From: Methanospirillum hungatei | Lineage (GTDB): Archaea; Halobacteriota; Methanomicrobia; Methanomicrobiales; Methanospirillaceae | DNA length: 11,721 nucleotides | Assembly (NCBI RefSeq): GCF_020216685.1 | Contig: NZ_JAIWNS010000163.1 | Location: forward strand, 1 to 11,721 | Reading direction: 5' to 3' | Part shown: one piece after another, positions 1-6,107 of the stretch | How positions within the stretch are numbered: the stretch's first letter is position 1 | How the letters are laid out: each line of letters begins with the position of its first letter | Notes under the pieces: generated by a model | What the model was told of the DNA's origin: nothing | What the model saw: only the letters and a program-made list of their open reading frames with translations | Databases searched by the model: none | Translations under genes and position numbers: made by a program

Positions 1-1
1 T

Positions 2-136
2 CAGATTCTTTTGTTCAAAACGGACATGCATTGCGCGGAGTTTGATCTGGAAGCTGGTTTACTTCTTTTACCTTCAAAGTCACTTCTTCATGAATTACTC
101 GAACGTTTTAGAAAAATGCGAACAACCAATACATAA
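2..136 (+). CDS. C-terminal fragment of an unknown protein (5' end outside window)
   Basis: The frame is open from the left edge to a TAA at 134-136, giving 44 residues that end in ...LLERFRKMRTTNT. The peptide has an acidic/hydrophobic stretch (EFDLEAGLLLLPSKSLLHEL) followed by a basic tail, which reads like the amphipathic helical end of a real protein. I do not recognise the family. An open frame of this length can also occur by chance, so it may not be a gene. It is followed by about 165 bp of AT-rich non-coding DNA before the next gene. Confidence 0.4.
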   Translation, partial: QILLFKTDMHCAEFDLEAGLLLLPSKSLLHELLERFRKMRTTNT

Positions 137-303
137 GGCTATAAATTATTTTTGTAAAAACTCCCAAATAAAGGATATAAAATATCAGAAAATACCAGAA
201 AGATAAGGAGTGTCTCTGCTTACTGATGATAATAATCTCACCATAATTTTTTCTCAAATCTGCACAGGAAATATATCTATTCATTTGTGATGATTAGTAC
301 AGG

Positions 304-1173
304 ATGTATCTTCTTTTATGTCCCTGTATAAAAAATCCGGAACTCCGAGCACGAGGAATCACTCATCAAAAAGATTTAGATGCATTTTCTCAGGTTTTAT
401 TGCGATGTGAAACGTTTAAAATACCTGTAAAAATGCTTCCCTGTGCAGAGACAATGTATCTTGGACCTGACCATGAGCCAGGGCATTATCTTGGTCGATT
501 GGACAATCCGGATTTTTCAGATCTTGTATACAGACTTGAATCCAAAGTTCGTGAAGATTGGAAAAAAGATGGTCGGCCATATGCAATCATCGGAGTTGAT
601 TCATCTCCGGTTTGTGGGGTGCGAAAAACCTGGTATGGATCGGTTCATGGCTCTGACGGAAAGATATCAGGTAGAGGGTTTTTTCTAAACCGTTTTTCAG
701 ATATACTGGCCTTTGATGTCTTTGAAGCAGCCTGTTGGAAAGTGTATCTTGCTGCACCTTTATTTTCCGAAGCTGAGTGTGATTTCAATAGAAAAGTAGC
801 GGATATATTAACTGGTTATGCCATGCAGGTTCATCTTCCCCAGGATTGTGGAGATTCGGAGCATTCACGGGAACTGTCTATTCAAAGAGAAATATTTGAT
901 AAAAATGTACAGGCTATTCACAATGCCGATATTGTTGTTGCTGTAATAGACGGTGCTGATGCAGATTCTGGAACTTCATGGGAGATTGGCTATGCATATG
1001 GAATTGGGAAAAAAATAATTGCACTTCGAACAGATTTCAGACATGTTGGTCATAATGAGATGGTAAATTTAATGCTTGAGCAGTCATCCGAAGTCGTGAA
1101 TGATATACCATCGCTAATTCAGGTTTTCCCATGTCCTATCCCGGTTCGATCAATAAAAGAACAAAATGTATGA
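304..1173 (+). CDS. TudS/DUF523-like domain fused to nucleoside 2-deoxyribosyltransferase-like domain
   Basis: The C-terminal half (about 146-275) is a nucleoside 2-deoxyribosyltransferase fold. It opens with YLAAPLFSEAE (148-158), then has ADIVVAVIDGADADSGTSWE (208-227), where E227 sits where the family has its nucleophilic Glu, followed by GYAYGIGKKIIAL. Such enzymes move deoxyribose between bases, or hydrolyse N-glycosidic bonds in related members. The N-terminal half (1-140) resembles the DUF523/2-thiouracil desulfurase (TudS) family. C6/C8, C47 (LPCAE) and C104 in SSPVCGVRKTWYGS match the usual C / CPE / SPSCG pattern, followed by a G-R-G-x-F-L-x-R segment. TudS uses three Cys to hold a [4Fe-4S] cluster. 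The start is supported by a GTGATG element at 287-292, 11 nt upstream. It is convergent with the ThiC-like gene and has no obvious operon partner. The joint function, perhaps salvage or repair of thiolated bases, is inferred; the substrate is unknown. Confidence 0.85.
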   Translation: MYLLLCPCIKNPELRARGITHQKDLDAFSQVLLRCETFKIPVKMLPCAETMYLGPDHEPGHYLGRLDNPDFSDLVYRLESKVREDWKKDGRPYAIIGVDSSPVCGVRKTWYGSVHGSDGKISGRGFFLNRFSDILAFDVFEAACWKVYLAAPLFSEAECDFNRKVADILTGYAMQVHLPQDCGDSEHSRELSIQREIFDKNVQAIHNADIVVAVIDGADADSGTSWEIGYAYGIGKKIIALRTDFRHVGHNEMVNLMLEQSSEVVNDIPSLIQVFPCPIPVRSIKEQNV

Positions 1174-1279
1174 GTTTTTATATGTCTGTTCATTCAAAAA
1201 GAGCGAAATGACAGAGTTCTGGACTGTTTGTATTGAGTATAAAATTCGTCAGAATATTATTGATGATTTGACCTCATGT

Positions 1280-2497
1280 CTATTTCCCTTCATCAGTTCC
1301 GGTACAATAGGTCTGAATCATTTTTAGTGCACACAAGGATCCACACATGGTACAATTTGTATCATTAGGAATACCTCGGCCTGCTTCTTCAGGGTCCAGA
1401 GCAAATGCTGCCTGTTCCTGAAAATTCATCTGCGCTCTTTTCTCTGCGATATGTTTGTCCTGTTCAGACAATCCATACTTCATCGAATCTCCAATATGGG
1501 CAGCAATCCGGAATGCCATGAGCCCTTCTCTAACCTCATCAGGAGTCGGGAGACTTTTATGTTCAGCCCTGGTGATGTAACAGAGATAATCTGCCCCGGC
1601 TCCTGCGGCAAATGTGGCGCCAATCGCACCGGTAATATGATCATATCCCATGCCAACATCAGCTGGAAGTGGTCCTGCTACAAAGAGGGGATATTTTGTC
1701 TTATCTTTGTAATGCCTGATACTTTCAGGGATTTTATCAGCCCTGATATGTCCTCCGGCCCCCTCAATAATAACCGAAACTCCTTTTTGATGAGCAATGT
1801 GTGCCAGCCTGATATTCTCACTCAACTCAAGACTCTGTGCGTTATCCCACTCATCATGGATACATCCTGATCTCATGGTGTTTCCAAGAGAAAGTACTAT
1901 GTTTTTCGATTTTAATATGTCAAGAATCTCATTGAAATGGGTAATATAGGGATTTTCCTGTTTATTTTTCAACATAAATGAAGCCATCATTGCACCTCCT
2001 TTGGAAACAACTCCCATTATCCTGGAGCAAACCTTCATCGCCTTTACAGTCTCTATTGAGGAGCAATGAAGAACCATCGATGAAATCTCTTCTTTGACTT
2101 GTTCTTTCAGGTTTTCGATAATAAGATCCTCTGTGATATCATCAAGAGAATTTTCTGCAACCGCCTGGTACAGAGGGACTGTAGTTATGGGAAGTGATGT
2201 GACATCACGTATTGATTTTCGAATTTCCGGAATATCTCCAGCGGTTGACAGATCCGTTATGGTGTCTGCGCCATACTGTTCTGCAATTTTTGCTTTCAGT
2301 ATTTCTTCTTCAGGAACACAATGACCGGATGATGTACCCAGGTTTACATTTATTTTCGTTCTGACTCCTTCTCCGATTGCAACCCCCGTATTGCCTCTGT
2401 GCATGATTACAATAGATCCATTTTCTATACCTTTTTGAGCAAATTCGTATGTTCGACCCTCAAGTTCTGCAATTTTTCTGATTATTTCACTCTTCAT
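1280..2497 (-). CDS. ThiC-family radical SAM enzyme; candidate 5-hydroxybenzimidazole synthase (BzaF-like)
   Basis: This is a full-length ThiC homologue (405 aa). Family landmarks are RTKINVNLGTSSGH (46-59), ADTITDLSTAGDI (77-89), TTVPLYQA (105-112), MGVVSKGG (161-168), GYDH (284-287, a metal-ligand His) and a C-terminal cluster motif at C382, C385 and C389. ThiC converts aminoimidazole ribotide (AIR) to the thiamine pyrimidine. The paralogue BzaF converts AIR to 5-hydroxybenzimidazole, the lower ligand of methanogen cobamides. Several sites differ from canonical ThiC: SLGNTMRSG (203-211) instead of SLGDGLRPG, EGAGGH (245-250) instead of EGPGH, and HCSS (144-147) instead of HAGV. The cysteine spacing is CX2CX3C, against CX2CX4C in E. 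coli ThiC. These changes favour a paralogue such as BzaF, but I cannot align it here. The start follows GGAAGATGA on the minus strand. It is divergent from the beta-RFAP synthase fusion. Family assignment is firm; the exact product is uncertain. Confidence 0.93.
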   Translation of the reverse strand: MKSEIIRKIAELEGRTYEFAQKGIENGSIVIMHRGNTGVAIGEGVRTKINVNLGTSSGHCVPEEEILKAKIAEQYGADTITDLSTAGDIPEIRKSIRDVTSLPITTVPLYQAVAENSLDDITEDLIIENLKEQVKEEISSMVLHCSSIETVKAMKVCSRIMGVVSKGGAMMASFMLKNKQENPYITHFNEILDILKSKNIVLSLGNTMRSGCIHDEWDNAQSLELSENIRLAHIAHQKGVSVIIEGAGGHIRADKIPESIRHYKDKTKYPLFVAGPLPADVGMGYDHITGAIGATFAAGAGADYLCYITRAEHKSLPTPDEVREGLMAFRIAAHIGDSMKYGLSEQDKHIAEKRAQMNFQEQAAFALDPEEAGRGIPNDTNCTMCGSLCALKMIQTYCTGTDEGK

Positions 2498-2540
2498 TTC
2501 ATCTTCCGGTTTTTTGTAATAGTATCAACAGTATAGTTAC

Positions 2541-2570
2541 GTGCACCAGATCTATTTGATTTTGGTGCAT
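2541..2570. promoter_or_regulatory. Operator-like inverted repeat, copy 1 (TGCACCA-N14-TGGTGCA)
   Basis: TGCACCA at 2542-2548 is mirrored by TGGTGCA at 2563-2569. Half-site starts are 21 bp apart, about two helical turns, as expected for a dimeric DNA-binding protein. It lies 44-73 bp upstream of the ThiC-like start codon and just upstream of that gene's putative TATA box. An identical-geometry copy lies 195 bp to the right. The regulator is unknown. Confidence 0.6.
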
Positions 2571-2592
2571 ATCGCCCTCATGATCCAATTAT

Positions 2593-2655
2593 GCGATTTT
2601 AATTCTTTAGTGCAATAAGAAATTAAAATAATAGCGATTTCAATTTTATAGTGTA
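2593..2655. repeat. Pair of imperfect 22-bp direct repeats
   Basis: Segments 2593-2614 and 2634-2655 both begin GCGATTT and continue with a T/C, AATT, a short T-rich stretch and AGTG-C/T-A. They agree at 18 of 22 positions and start 41 bp apart, close to four helical turns. The repeats lie between the two inverted repeats of the same intergenic region. They could be tandem activator sites or chance similarity in AT-rich DNA. Confidence 0.45.
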
Positions 2656-2735
2656 CATACGGATAGATGATCCCCTCCCACTCGGGTAAAAAGCCAAGGT
2701 AACTATTTCCAATTGAATGAGTCGAAACACTTAAG

Positions 2736-2765
2736 GTGCACCACGAACAAATAGTAATGGTGCAC
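2736..2765. promoter_or_regulatory. Operator-like inverted repeat, copy 2 (TGCACCA-N14-TGGTGCA)
   Basis: TGCACCA at 2737-2743 is mirrored by TGGTGCA at 2758-2764, with the same 14-bp spacer length as copy 1 but a different spacer sequence. The left half-site sits in a perfect 8-bp palindrome, GGTGCACC (2735-2742). It lies about 190 bp upstream of the fusion-gene start, which is rather far for direct promoter control, so it may act with copy 1 by looping or serve an unrecognised transcript. Confidence 0.6.
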
Positions 2766-2956
2766 TATCTTTCTCACCGCGAAACATGCACCTGGGATAG
2801 TCTCTTCTGTACAGATATGTTCTGGTAACCCCGGAATAATCGTACAGATTTCTAATGTTGGTTTGAATGCCGATGTTGTATGAATTTTCAAGATTTTAAT
2901 TCTGTTAATATGGCAGATTTTTCCTGATATGCTATTACTCTGATAATGGGGCAATA

Positions 2957-4516
2957 ATGACACAGGGATCGGTCCTGGAACTTATCCGGCAGATAGAAAA
3001 TGAATCATGCGTATTGACAAAACCTGAACGTGCTCTTCTTATAACAGATGGATCTGTCACCCGGCTTTTGGAGGCTTTTATAAATGCGCCTATTGGTGTC
3101 AGAACTGTTCAGCAGAACATAGTTCCTGCATCAGAAAAAATTGCAGAGTATCTTGAGATTCTACCCGGAGAAGATGTGAATTTTCGGGAAGTCTATCTCT
3201 ATAATAAAAATAATGACCGTCTTTTGATACATGCCATCTCATATGCACCATTGAAACATCTTCCACCCGGGGCAATGACCCGGCTTATGAATGAAGATGA
3301 GCCTATTGGTGTTATCATGCGTGATGAGAAGATGGAGTCAAGAAGAGAGATCCTGTCAATACAAAAGAGTTTATTTCCTTCTGAATGCCAGATCCCAAAT
3401 AAAAAAACCCGTCATTGTCTGAGTAGATCATACCGGATAATACATAATTCACGTCCTATCTTTTATATTGAGGAACAAATTCCCTCTCCTCTTTTTATAG
3501 AAGATTCTACTGTCAGAGTAGTCACTCCTTCCCGTCTTCATATCGGACTTCTTGACATGAATGGTTGTGGAGGCAGAGTTGATGGTGGTGCAGGAATTAC
3601 TCTGAAATATCCCGGCTTTATCTTTGAAATATCAGAGTCAGATACATTCTCTCTGACATCACAAGAACCTGGGGTATCACATCAGGTGCAGCCAATCCTT
3701 GAAAAATTAATCTTCAATGGATTGTCAATACCTCCGGTACATATTCATATTCAGCAATTCATTCCCTTTCACTCTGGTCTGGGGAGCGGAACCCAGGCAG
3801 CACTTGGAATAGCGGCAGGGATAGGGGCATTTACTGAACAAAGCATGAGTGCAGATGATCTGATCGCCATATCGGGAAGAGGCGGGACATCCGGGATCGG
3901 AACAAGAGCCTTTTTCATGGGAGGATTCATTGTTGATGCCGGTCACCGGTTTGGGCCGGGTAGAAAAAAAGATTCGTTTGCACCATCTGCCTTATCTTCT
4001 GGTGCAGGTCCTGCTCCCCTGGTCGGCCGGTATGATATTCCGAACGATTGGAATTTTGTGCTGGCAATACCAGAAGGATTGTCAGAAATCCATGGGCAGT
4101 TTGAACATGATGTGTTTCAGACCTTCTGTCCTGTCCCTCAACATGAGGTTCAGATTCTTTCTCACATTCTTCTTATGAAACTGATCCCTTCAGTGGTGGA
4201 AGAAGATTTGGAACAGTTTGGTGAGGCAATAAATGAATTTCAGAATTATGGGTTTAAGAAATGTGAGCTGAGTCTTCAGCCACCGGTTATCAGGGAAATT
4301 ATGGATGCTATGATTGATGCCGGTGCAGCCGGGGCTGGTATGAGTTCATTTGGACCGGTTGTGTATGGAGTATGTGATTCGCATACGAATGCAATTCGAT
4401 CAGCTGCTCAGAAGATCATGAACCAGGAGAATGGTGGAAGAACAATCTGCACCAAAGGAAATAACAATGGGGCAGAAATAGAAAGAAACGGATACAAATT
4501 ACAGATAAATCATTGA
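2957..4516 (+). CDS. Chorismate lyase (DUF98) / beta-RFAP synthase fusion protein, methanopterin biosynthesis
   Basis: Two domains are visible in 519 aa. Residues 1-180 resemble the DUF98 chorismate pyruvate-lyase family, with IGVRTVQQ (47-54), REVYLYN (77-83), YAPLKHLPPG (96-105) and an IEEQIP segment near the end (171-176). That family releases 4-hydroxybenzoate from chorismate. Residues 184-510 are beta-ribofuranosylaminobenzene 5'-phosphate synthase, a GHMP-kinase-like fold. It has PSRLHIGLLDMNG (191-203), the glycine-rich HSGLGSGTQAALGIA (272-286), GRGGTSGIGTRAFF (307-320) and GAGMSSFGPVVYG (459-471). It joins the aromatic acid to PRPP with loss of CO2, the first step to the arylamine arm of tetrahydromethanopterin. 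4-Hydroxybenzoate has been reported as the in vivo precursor in methanogens, so the fusion links consecutive steps. The start at 2957 is fixed by an upstream in-frame stop, with a weak GGGG site. Its 3' end lies 9 bp from the convergent PAS gene. Confidence 0.92.
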   Translation: MTQGSVLELIRQIENESCVLTKPERALLITDGSVTRLLEAFINAPIGVRTVQQNIVPASEKIAEYLEILPGEDVNFREVYLYNKNNDRLLIHAISYAPLKHLPPGAMTRLMNEDEPIGVIMRDEKMESRREILSIQKSLFPSECQIPNKKTRHCLSRSYRIIHNSRPIFYIEEQIPSPLFIEDSTVRVVTPSRLHIGLLDMNGCGGRVDGGAGITLKYPGFIFEISESDTFSLTSQEPGVSHQVQPILEKLIFNGLSIPPVHIHIQQFIPFHSGLGSGTQAALGIAAGIGAFTEQSMSADDLIAISGRGGTSGIGTRAFFMGGFIVDAGHRFGPGRKKDSFAPSALSSGAGPAPLVGRYDIPNDWNFVLAIPEGLSEIHGQFEHDVFQTFCPVPQHEVQILSHILLMKLIPSVVEEDLEQFGEAINEFQNYGFKKCELSLQPPVIREIMDAMIDAGAAGAGMSSFGPVVYGVCDSHTNAIRSAAQKIMNQENGGRTICTKGNNNGAEIERNGYKLQINH

Positions 4517-4525
4517 TAACCTGTT

Positions 4526-5548
4526 TCATGTATCAGCCTGAAAATATCGGACAAGAAATTTCCTGACCTTTTCAGATTCAATAAATCCTTTATCAAGTTC
4601 ATCAACCAGAGAATCGATAATATGTACCTGCTCAGCAATTCTGGTGCTTTCAGGGGTTTCAGAGAATGATGCAAGTGTCAGGATGACACTTAACGGATTA
4701 CGTATCCGATCATTTAAAATTGCAAACTGTTCGATATTCCTATTGATCTGTTCAAATGCATTCATCTGGAGTTGCCTGATTTTAACCCGGTCTGAAATAT
4801 CCCTTGAGATCTGAATTATGAACTCTTCGTTTCGGATTTTTACAACAAGAGCTGTTATCTCGACAGGGATGATTGTTCCCTCTTTTGTCACTTCTGAAAA
4901 TTCTGCGGTCTGAACTTGTGATATTCTAAAATTTTTAATAAATGACAAAAACCGTCCAAACTCTTCAGGGGGGAGAATGTCTGCAGGTGATAGTGTCAGA
5001 AGTTCCGCCTGGGTATATCCCAGCCTTTTTACCGATGATGAATTTACTTCGATAAAGTGCCCCGGATAAAATGACTCATCAACCGGATACATAGCGACAG
5101 AGTCAAATAGATTTTCAAAAATAATTCTGAACCGCTCCTCTGTCCGGATCAAGAGTTCTTCAGTCTTTTTCCATCTGGTGATTTTCCGGAAATACCCCAT
5201 CTTCCAGGGGTAATCAGAACCATTCTTCTCAAGAAGGGAAAATTCTACAGACTGTCCCTTTCCAGGTCCGGAAAAAATATAAAGATCTTTGTCTTTCAGG
5301 GTGGAAGAAATTAGGTGATATCCATTCGGTGATATATTATCAGCGTTTTTTATTACCGGAAGAACAACTTCCTCGATGAATTCATCAAATGGTCTGCCGA
5401 CGTAATTTTCTCTGGTGACAGGAAATAACTGAGAAATACCTTTGTTCAGGTGGCAGATGATATCGGATGTGTTCAGAATTATAATACCATCCTCTATCCC
5501 GGAGGTGAGCTCATACCAGATCTGATATAAACTCTCTGATGAATCCAT
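4526..5548 (-). CDS. PAS-PAS protein with degenerate histidine-kinase tail (no phospho-His, no ATPase domain)
   Basis: Cytosolic 340-aa protein without membrane segments. A first PAS domain spans about 10-125, opening with YELTSGIEDGIIILN. A second spans about 137-253, with RFRIIFENLFDSVAMY, FIEVNSSSVKRLGYTQAELL and a PAC end (FIIQISRDISDRVK). A helical tail follows, in which FAILNDRIRNPLSVI (275-289) matches the H-box consensus HELRNPL but has D280 where the phospho-accepting His would be. The protein stops after an ESEKVRKFLVRYF segment with no HATPase domain, so it cannot be a self-contained kinase. It is probably a signal-sensing dimerisation or scaffold protein; the ligand and partner are unknown. 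The start has a TGATC-containing SD-like sequence just upstream. It is divergent from the STAS gene across 130 bp, a hint that the two share a pathway. Confidence 0.88.
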   Translation of the reverse strand: MDSSESLYQIWYELTSGIEDGIIILNTSDIICHLNKGISQLFPVTRENYVGRPFDEFIEEVVLPVIKNADNISPNGYHLISSTLKDKDLYIFSGPGKGQSVEFSLLEKNGSDYPWKMGYFRKITRWKKTEELLIRTEERFRIIFENLFDSVAMYPVDESFYPGHFIEVNSSSVKRLGYTQAELLTLSPADILPPEEFGRFLSFIKNFRISQVQTAEFSEVTKEGTIIPVEITALVVKIRNEEFIIQISRDISDRVKIRQLQMNAFEQINRNIEQFAILNDRIRNPLSVILTLASFSETPESTRIAEQVHIIDSLVDELDKGFIESEKVRKFLVRYFQADT

Positions 5549-5580
5549 ATGTGATCAACCATTTGTGACTGAATCTATTT

Positions 5581-5598
5581 ATGGAACATCTATTCCAT
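5581..5598. promoter_or_regulatory. Inverted repeat ATGGAA-N6-TTCCAT in the PAS/STAS divergent promoter
   Basis: A perfect 6-bp inverted repeat (5581-5586 and 5593-5598) lies beside the AT-rich CATATAATATAATT block (5606-5619), which could serve as TATA box in either direction. Two more TTCCAT half-sites follow at 5618-5623 and 5649-5654. If the TATA block drives the minus-strand PAS gene, the inverted repeat falls near its transcription start, a typical repressor position. Assignment is by pattern only. Confidence 0.4.
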
Positions 5599-5678
5599 CC
5601 TTTGACATATAATATAATTCCATGATTCTCATACCTGCATCTTTATGATTCCATTCTCGTATATGGTTAGGATATAAT

Positions 5679-6083
5679 ATGGCATCACCTGACATTGAGA
5701 CTGATCTTATCTATACATTGAAAAAAGAAGCCGGTTCTGCTCTCCCCATTGATATCTGGTATGAGGGAGAAATTTGGATTTTTCATCCGATAGGTTCTAT
5801 TGATACCACAACATCATCTGACCTTGAAGGAACATTGATGGAAGGAATTAATCAGGGAATGCGTTGGATTATTCTGGACCTGAGCGACGTGCGGTATATT
5901 TCAAGTGCAGGTATCCGTGTTTTTATTGCTGCAGCCAAGACTCTGAAGGAAAAGAAAGGTGAGCTTCGGTTCTCTACCCCAAATAGAAATGTATCAGATA
6001 TCCTCCGGTTATCAGGGTTGTTAAAAATTTTTAAAGTGTATCCAGATAATGCAGCAGCAATCCGGTCATTCACCGCCAAATAA
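5679..6083 (+). CDS. STAS-domain protein (anti-sigma-factor-antagonist-like)
   Basis: This is a single STAS domain of 134 aa. It has a beta strand with IWIFHPIGSIDTTTSSDLE (32-50), then WIILDLSDVRYISSAGIRVF (63-82), the hallmark D-L-S-x-V-x-x-x-S-S-A-G segment that carries the phosphorylatable Ser in SpoIIAA/RsbV-type proteins. It closes with FSTPNRNVSDILRLSGLLKIF (98-118). In bacteria these proteins bind serine kinases/anti-sigma factors. Archaea have no sigma factors, so here it more likely acts as a phospho-switch or partner in a signalling complex. The N-terminal 25 residues precede the domain and show no recognisable motif. A weak AGGAT site lies 5 nt before the ATG. It is divergent from the PAS protein and convergent with the RNB nuclease; no RsbW-like kinase or PP2C phosphatase lies in the window. 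Confidence 0.9.
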   Translation: MASPDIETDLIYTLKKEAGSALPIDIWYEGEIWIFHPIGSIDTTTSSDLEGTLMEGINQGMRWIILDLSDVRYISSAGIRVFIAAAKTLKEKKGELRFSTPNRNVSDILRLSGLLKIFKVYPDNAAAIRSFTAK

Positions 6084-6107
6084 AATTGGTTGAAAATGTT
6101 TGTTTAC

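Larger units (their letters stand above)
2498..2956. promoter_or_regulatory. 459-bp divergent regulatory region between the ThiC-like and beta-RFAP synthase genes
   Basis: This gene-free stretch holds two equal-geometry inverted repeats (2541-2570 and 2736-2765), a pair of imperfect 22-bp direct repeats (2593-2614 and 2634-2655) and AT-rich promoter-like DNA. On the minus strand an AACTATACTG element near 2528-2537 is a plausible TATA box, about 26 bp before a start site near 2508 and a short leader for the ThiC-like gene. On the plus strand GTTAATATG around 2904-2912 is a possible TATA box for the fusion gene. Between about 2760 and 2870 there is a more GC-balanced segment with an 8-bp direct repeat, GTACAGAT (2809-2816 and 2842-2849). 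Promoter positions are by eye only. Confidence 0.55.

Noticed and set aside
137..303. AT-rich stretch before the first full gene, checked for tRNA, small RNA or repeat
   Set aside because: Only generic TATA-like AT runs and the SD-like GTGATG of the next gene are visible; no cloverleaf or repeat unit.
1451..1870. Plus-strand open frame of 139 codons within the ThiC-like gene
   Set aside because: It lies entirely antisense to a clearly conserved protein and has no family resemblance.
2623..2658. Minus-strand 11-codon mini-ORF preceded by a strong SD-like GGGAGGGGATC
   Set aside because: The SD-like match is good and spacing acceptable, but the peptide (MYTIKLKSLLF) shows no attenuation-type codons. 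It overlaps one of the direct repeats and no transcript start can be placed upstream.
2765..2801. ACTATC...GATAGT inverted repeat as a possible terminator or riboswitch stem
   Set aside because: Only 6 bp of pairing around a 25-nt loop, with no T-run and no recognisable riboswitch core.
2703..2963. Minus-strand open frame of 86 codons overlapping the start of the beta-RFAP synthase fusion
   Set aside because: It has no recognisable motif, covers an operator-like repeat, starts inside the neighbouring coding sequence and has unremarkable composition. It is more likely a chance frame.
4526..5548. Frameshift or truncation of a full histidine kinase
   Set aside because: No HATPase-coding sequence is found between the stop and the convergent gene 9 bp away. 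The ending resembles a natural C-terminal module, so a kinase-less protein is more likely than a broken gene.
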